From assembly GCA_035315685.1 (NCBI GenBank), contig DATFXR010000630.1, positions 1 to 11,360 of the forward strand: 11,360 bases of DNA, written 5' to 3'. A model generated the notes under the pieces. It was not told the DNA's origin. It searched no databases and worked only from the letters and a program-made list of their open reading frames with translations. This DNA comes from QHWK01 sp035315685. Its GTDB lineage: Bacteria; Acidobacteriota; Vicinamibacteria; Vicinamibacterales; CAVVIG01. The translations under genes and the position numbers were made by a program. This document shows positions 7,853 through 11,360 of the stretch, in pieces. The first letter of the stretch is position 1, and each line of letters starts with the position of its first letter.

Positions 7853-8713
7853 TCAGCCCGCGGTCGTGAACTCTGCGGCGTGCTCGACTGCCCACTCGTG
7901 AAAAGAGCGTGCCGCCGTGCCGGTGACGTCGACGACCGAGCAGGTCAGTAGCGCGGGACAATCGACAGCGGCGCCGTACGCACTCAACAGCATCTCGGCG
8001 ACCGCTGCCGGCCAGTGCGCCAGCACCTGCTGCCGCGCCGCGTCCGGCGACAGCTCTTCGAACCGCAGCCGCCGGCCGATCGCCGTGCCGATGATCTGGA
8101 CCTGCTCGCGCTGCGTGAGGGACTCGGGTCCGGTGAGCACGTATTCCTGGCGGTCGTGCCCGTCCCCGCACAGCGCGCGGACCGCGACGGCGGCGATGTC
8201 GTGCTCGTGAATCGGCGCTGTCGCGGCGGCACCGTGGAACCAGCGCACGACGTCGCCGGTCTGGATCTGCGGCGCCCACCAGTTGCGGCAGTTGAGGGCG
8301 AAGGCACCCGGGCGCAGGAAGGTCCATCGCAAACCCGACCTGTCGATCAGTTCCTCGAGTCCGGCGTGGACAGCCCTGAGCGCGTTGGGCTGCTGGAAGA
8401 ACGGGTGCGGCGTACGATGTGGAGACGAGAGGAAGACGATGCGAGCAGCGCGCGACGCAATCCGCTCGATCGCCGCGGCCGCCGCGGAGAACGGCGCAAC
8501 CCAGACCAGGAACACGGCATCGACGCTGTCGAGAGCGGCATCGAGCGTCTCCGGCTCAGTGAGGTCGCCGCGTACTATTTCGACGCCGCGCGGCACGGCA
8601 GCGGATTGCGTCCGCCGCGTGAGCGCTCGGATCCCGCATCCAGTCGCGCCCAGCTGCGCGACGACTTCGCGGCCGATCTGCCCGGTCGCACCGGTAACGA
8701 GGACACGCGTCAT
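7853..8713 (-). CDS. NmrA-like atypical SDR, NAD(P)-binding protein
   Basis: The 286-residue protein is an atypical short-chain dehydrogenase of the NmrA/TMR group, which includes NAD(P)H:quinone reductases and redox sensors. The dinucleotide motif VTGATGQIG is at residues 6-14. R33-R34 after the second strand suggest a preference for NADP(H). FLRPGAFALN (about 132-141) is the typical NmrA-family signature, and the usual catalytic YxxxK of classical SDRs is absent. The frame is open far upstream to 9391, but that part overlaps the kinase gene, so the ATG at 8713 is the real start, 35 bases after the kinase stop. It is probably the last gene of the glucuronate operon by position only; no step of that pathway obviously needs it. 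It could be a sensor, a quinone reductase or an epimerase-like enzyme. The family is firm and the function unknown. Confidence 0.88.
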   Translation of the reverse strand: MTRVLVTGATGQIGREVVAQLGATGCGIRALTRRTQSAAVPRGVEIVRGDLTEPETLDAALDSVDAVFLVWVAPFSAAAAAIERIASRAARIVFLSSPHRTPHPFFQQPNALRAVHAGLEELIDRSGLRWTFLRPGAFALNCRNWWAPQIQTGDVVRWFHGAAATAPIHEHDIAAVAVRALCGDGHDRQEYVLTGPESLTQREQVQIIGTAIGRRLRFEELSPDAARQQVLAHWPAAVAEMLLSAYGAAVDCPALLTCSVVDVTGTAARSFHEWAVEHAAEFTTAG

Positions 8714-8748
8714 CGACCGCCGTGCATCGACATTCGTGCAAACCCGCG

Positions 8749-9780
8749 CTACCGCTGGACGCGGCCCGACGCGTCGCCTGTGGCGACGGCTTCGACTTCC
8801 GCGACCGATACCCGGTTGAAGTCGCCGGGAATCGTCTGCTGCAGTGCGCTCGCAGCCACCGCGAAGCGCAGCGACTCCTCGACGCCGTGTCCGGTGACGA
8901 GCGAATAGATCAACCCGGCGGCGAAGCTGTCGCCGCCGCCGATCCGGTCGACCAGGCGGACCATGTAGCGCTGACTCCGGTGAAGGACCCCGCTCGCGCC
9001 GTCCCACAGCACCGCGCTCCAGCCGTTGTCGCTGGCCGAGACGCTCTCGCGCAGGGTGACCGCGACGATGGCTGGCCCGAACTCGCGCGTCACCCGCTCG
9101 GCCGCGGCGCGATAGCCGGTCACGTCGAACGTGCCGCCGGTCACGTCGGCGCCCTCGACGGTGACGCCGAGCACCGACTGCAAGTCCTCTTCGTTGGCGA
9201 TCACGACGTCGACGCTCTTGATCAGCGGCTTCATCGCCGCCTGCGCCTTCGCTTCGGACCACAGTTTCTTGCGGAAGTTCAAATCGACGCTGACGCGCGC
9301 GCCGGCCTGCTTCGCGGCCGCAATCGCCGCCGCGGTCGCTGCCGCCGCCCGCTCGCCGAGCGCCGGCGTGATGCCGGTGACGTGAAACCACGACGCGCCC
9401 GCCATGACCGCGCGCCAGTCGACGGCATCGGCCGCCATCTCGCTGATCGCCGAGTGTGCGCGATCATAAACGACCGTTGAAGCGCGCTGGCTCGCACCGG
9501 TTTCGGCGAAGTAGATTCCGACACGATCGCCGCCGCGGACGATGTACGACGTGTCCACGCCTTCGCCGCGCAGCGTCCGGATCGCGGCGTCGCCGACGGC
9601 GTGCCGCGGCAGCGCCGTGACGTAGACGCTGCGCAGTCCGAAGTGCGCCAGGCTGATCGCGACGTTGGCTTCACCGCCGCCGAACGTCGCCGACAGCACC
9701 GGCGACTGAAACAGGCGCTCGAATCCGGGTGGACTCAGGCGCAGCATGATCTCTCCGAAGGTGACGATCGTGTGTGTCAT
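8749..9780 (-). CDS. kdgK: 2-keto-3-deoxygluconate kinase (PfkB/ribokinase family)
   Basis: The 343-residue enzyme phosphorylates 2-keto-3-deoxygluconate to KDPG with ATP in the cytoplasm. The N-terminus VTFGEIMLRLSPPGFERLFQ, the substrate-site region GGGEANVAISLA (about 34-45), IGIYFxExGASQR-like text at 87-99 (here VGIYFAETGASQR) and YDRAHSAISE follow the Thermotoga maritima-type KDG kinase rather than other sugar kinases, as I recall that sequence. The second PfkB signature is VDRIGGGDSFAAGLIY (about 277-292), with D284 as catalytic base; the usual GAGD anion hole reads GGGD, a common variant. Its ATG overlaps the stop of eda by ATGA, with no separate ribosome site, indicating translational coupling. 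Its product is the substrate of the Eda encoded just upstream, which supports the specificity. Fructokinase or another ribokinase-family activity is less likely. Confidence 0.92.
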   Translation of the reverse strand: MTHTIVTFGEIMLRLSPPGFERLFQSPVLSATFGGGEANVAISLAHFGLRSVYVTALPRHAVGDAAIRTLRGEGVDTSYIVRGGDRVGIYFAETGASQRASTVVYDRAHSAISEMAADAVDWRAVMAGASWFHVTGITPALGERAAAATAAAIAAAKQAGARVSVDLNFRKKLWSEAKAQAAMKPLIKSVDVVIANEEDLQSVLGVTVEGADVTGGTFDVTGYRAAAERVTREFGPAIVAVTLRESVSASDNGWSAVLWDGASGVLHRSQRYMVRLVDRIGGGDSFAAGLIYSLVTGHGVEESLRFAVAASALQQTIPGDFNRVSVAEVEAVATGDASGRVQR

Positions 9781-10472
9781 CGCTGGCGAGCGGCGGCCAC
9801 GCTGGCGACCGCACGTGCCGCGTTGGCGGTGACCACCTCGAACCTGCCTGCGTCAATCGCGGCCGCGTCGAGCAATGCTGAGCCGATGCCGACCGCCGCC
9901 GCGCCGGCCCGAATCCAGTCGCCGGCGTTGTCGACGGTGACGCCGCCGGTCGGCATCAGCTTGACCTGCGGCAGCGGCGCCCGCACGTCCTTGATGAACT
10001 GTGGCCCCAGCGCGGTCGCCGGAAACACCTTGACGAGATCGGCGCCGGCGTCGTGCGCGGCCAGAATCTCGGTCGGCGAGAAGCAGCCGGGGATTGCCGG
10101 CACGTCGCGATCGTGACAGGCGGCGATCACGTCCGGACGGAACACCGGGCCGACGACGAACCTCGCGCCGGCGTCGATCACCGCACGCGCGCTACGGGCG
10201 TCGACGACTGTTCCGGCGCCGAGCAGAAATCCACTCGGCAGCGCCGACGCCAGCTCGCGAATCAGCTCGACGGCACGCGGCACCGTCATCGTCACTTCGA
10301 GCGCGCGCAGACCGCCGGCGGCGAGCGCGTTCACGATCGCGTGGACCTTGTCGGGATCTTTCATCCGCACGACCGCCACGATGCCGATTTCCTCGATCCG
10401 GGCGGCGATCGAAGTCCGGCGCTCGGCGCGATCGGACCGGGCGTCTGGGGCTGCGGTCATGGCCGTGAGCAT
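9777..10472 (-). CDS. eda: KDPG aldolase (2-dehydro-3-deoxyphosphogluconate aldolase)
   Basis: The 231-residue class I aldolase splits KDPG into pyruvate and glyceraldehyde 3-phosphate, the last step of the Entner-Doudoroff and hexuronate routes. The TIM-barrel landmarks are all present: VAVVR (R36, phosphate/carboxylate contact), ALEVTM with catalytic E59, LGAGTV (84-89), VVGPVF, AIPGCFSPTE (126-135), the Schiff-base K148 in LVKVFPA, and the phosphate loop PTGGV (174-178). It starts 18 bases after the GH67 stop and ends overlapping kdgK by four bases. ATGs at 10472 and 10460 are both possible, and neither has a good ribosome site; the N-terminal 20 or so residues are charged, non-conserved and longer than in E. 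coli Eda. The family also contains 2-keto-4-hydroxyglutarate and KDPGal aldolases; pairing with kdgK favours KDPG. Confidence 0.94.
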   Translation of the reverse strand: MLTAMTAAPDARSDRAERRTSIAARIEEIGIVAVVRMKDPDKVHAIVNALAAGGLRALEVTMTVPRAVELIRELASALPSGFLLGAGTVVDARSARAVIDAGARFVVGPVFRPDVIAACHDRDVPAIPGCFSPTEILAAHDAGADLVKVFPATALGPQFIKDVRAPLPQVKLMPTGGVTVDNAGDWIRAGAAAVGIGSALLDAAAIDAGRFEVVTANAARAVASVAAARQR

Positions 10473-10490
10473 GATAGTCGCAATGCCCGC

Positions 10491-11360
10491 CTAGCGGCGA
10501 TTCGAGGCGACGATCTCGATGTAATCGACGGCCGCCGGCTCGCCGCGATCGGGGCGCGCGTCGATGCGGACGATGTCGCCAGGCGCGAGCGCTGCGTTGC
10601 GGACCGTGCGGCGCGTCGAGGTATGGCCATTCGGTTCGGCCGACGGTAAGTCGGCGCTCGCGATCCAGCGGTCGATCTCGCGGCCGCCGATCGCCAGGGC
10701 AAAGCTCGATGCGCCGTCGTTCTCGTCGAAGTACTGCACGATGAGGTCGTAACGGCCGGCCGGTCCGGTAAAGGTGTATGCGGCAGAGCAGGCCGCGCGG
10801 GCGCACGTCACCGCCCGGCCGGCCGACGCGGTCTCCCACGGCGCGACCGCTTGCGCGGCGTAGCCGTCGAGCGTCATCGACTCCGCTTCGATGCGCCCGT
10901 CGTTGCGGCCGACCCGGCCATGTGCGTCCGCGATGCCCGACTCGTGCGCGAACCAGGTGGTGACGGCTTCGCGCCAGACGATCGCGTGGCCCGCCTGATA
11001 CTCGAGGCGGCCGAGCACGGCGTCGAAGCGCTCCTTGTCGATCAGCGTCTCGAGCGTACGCCACCGCTCGACGAACGTGGCGGCCTGCGCCGCGCCCTCG
11101 TAGTGCGAATCGTAGATGTGCTGGATGACGGTCTTGCCCGACTTGAGCACGTGCGTGTAAGGCACGTGGTGCATGAAGAGCAGCAGTTCGTCGGGACAGG
11201 TCGACAGCGATTCGTAGATCGCCGCCACGCGCGGCGAGTACTGCCCGATGTATCCCGTGCCGGTGGCAACCGTCCGGTCCATGCCGACGCCGTCGTGATC
11301 GGCACGATGCCACTGTCCCCAGCCGTTGCGCTCGGACGATTCGATACCCGGCCCGTAGTG
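10491..11360 (-). CDS. GH67 alpha-glucuronidase, C-terminal part, with extra carbohydrate-binding-like module (partial)
   Basis: The frame is open through the right edge, so only the last 289 residues are seen. GH67 removes (4-O-methyl)glucuronic acid from the non-reducing end of xylo-oligosaccharides. The visible part starts with HYGPGIESSERNGWGQWHRA and includes MDRTVATGTGYIGQY, CPDELLLFMHHVPYTH, SGKTVIQHIYDSHYEG and FAHESGIADAHGR, all typical of the GH67 C-terminal domain. The catalytic acids lie upstream, outside the window, so activity cannot be judged. The usual enzyme ends near SGIADAHGR; here about 140 more residues follow (from IEAESMTLDG), resembling a CBM6/CBM35-type beta-sandwich ending in AVDYIEIV. 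Two close cysteines (TCARAACS) could form a disulfide, hinting at export. The ATG at 11280-11282 is internal to the conserved domain, not a start. It leads into eda and kdgK, which use the downstream product of its released sugar. Confidence 0.93.
   Translation of the reverse strand, partial: HYGPGIESSERNGWGQWHRADHDGVGMDRTVATGTGYIGQYSPRVAAIYESLSTCPDELLLFMHHVPYTHVLKSGKTVIQHIYDSHYEGAAQAATFVERWRTLETLIDKERFDAVLGRLEYQAGHAIVWREAVTTWFAHESGIADAHGRVGRNDGRIEAESMTLDGYAAQAVAPWETASAGRAVTCARAACSAAYTFTGPAGRYDLIVQYFDENDGASSFALAIGGREIDRWIASADLPSAEPNGHTSTRRTVRNAALAPGDIVRIDARPDRGEPAAVDYIEIVASNRR
10494..10895 (-). other. C-terminal CBM6/CBM35-like module of the GH67 protein
   Basis: This in-frame segment encodes the last 134 residues of the GH67 protein. 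It opens with RIEAESMTLDGY, the acidic/hydrophobic start common in CBM6/CBM35-like modules, then shows strand-like text (SAAYTFTGPAGRYDLIVQYFD, split across two strands), FALAIGGREIDRW and ends with DYIEIV. It should be a beta-sandwich that could hold the enzyme on xylan chains or contribute to dimer contacts. The fold assignment rests on pattern only. Confidence 0.6.

Noticed and set aside
8714..9391. Upstream extension of the NmrA-like frame to 512 codons, which might look like a fusion protein.
   Set aside because: This part overlaps kdgK on the same strand in another frame and is Arg-rich low-complexity text. The ATG at 8713 directly precedes MTRVLVTGATGQIG, the true N-terminus of the family.
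10192..11313. A 373-codon minus-strand frame overlapping GH67 and eda.
   Set aside because: It is an Arg/Ala-rich shadow frame without domains; the GH67 and aldolase motifs sit in the other frames.
1..11360. tRNA, rRNA, CRISPR arrays, insertion sequences, riboswitches and long direct repeats.
   Set aside because: I looked for these along both strands and saw no supporting structure; coding is almost continuous and composition is even across the window.

Overview
The window is GC-rich, densely coding bacterial DNA with eight recognisable protein genes. There is no RNA gene, CRISPR array or mobile element, and no gene-free stretch longer than about 80 bases. The patatin/beta-barrel protein implies an outer membrane, so the source is a diderm. 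High GC, a glucuronoxylan-degrading operon, a soluble twin-GAF kinase and a Tat-type amidase together fit an environmental polysaccharide degrader such as an Acidobacteriota (Vicinamibacteria-like) organism. That placement is inference: no marker gene is present.

Left block, minus strand, read from 5469 down to 1: an FAD-dependent aromatic-type monooxygenase, a Tat-signal amidase, a GAF-GAF sensor histidine kinase and a response regulator cut off by the window edge. The kinase and regulator overlap by ATGA and form a clear two-component pair. The monooxygenase and amidase lie in the same direction with short gaps and may form a small catabolic unit. A GC hairpin directly after the amidase stop separates them from the signalling pair.

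Middle, plus strand, 5538 to 7817: one large patatin phospholipase with a POTRA-like linker and a C-terminal beta-barrel, the architecture of type Vd autotransporters (PlpD/FplA). It is divergent from the monooxygenase (68-base gap) and convergent with the next block (35-base gap containing a perfect short palindrome).

Right block, minus strand, read from 11360 down to 7853: the C-terminal part of a GH67 alpha-glucuronidase carrying an extra sugar-binding-like module, KDPG aldolase (eda), KDG kinase (kdgK) and an NmrA-like NAD(P)-binding protein. The first three make biochemical sense together. GH67 frees (4-O-methyl)glucuronic acid from xylan oligosaccharides. After conversion to 2-keto-3-deoxygluconate by enzymes not in this window, KdgK phosphorylates it and Eda splits the product into pyruvate and glyceraldehyde 3-phosphate.

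I did not find a convincing undescribed system. The points most worth a second look are the modular GH67, the type Vd patatin and the truncated response regulator whose output domain lies just outside the window.
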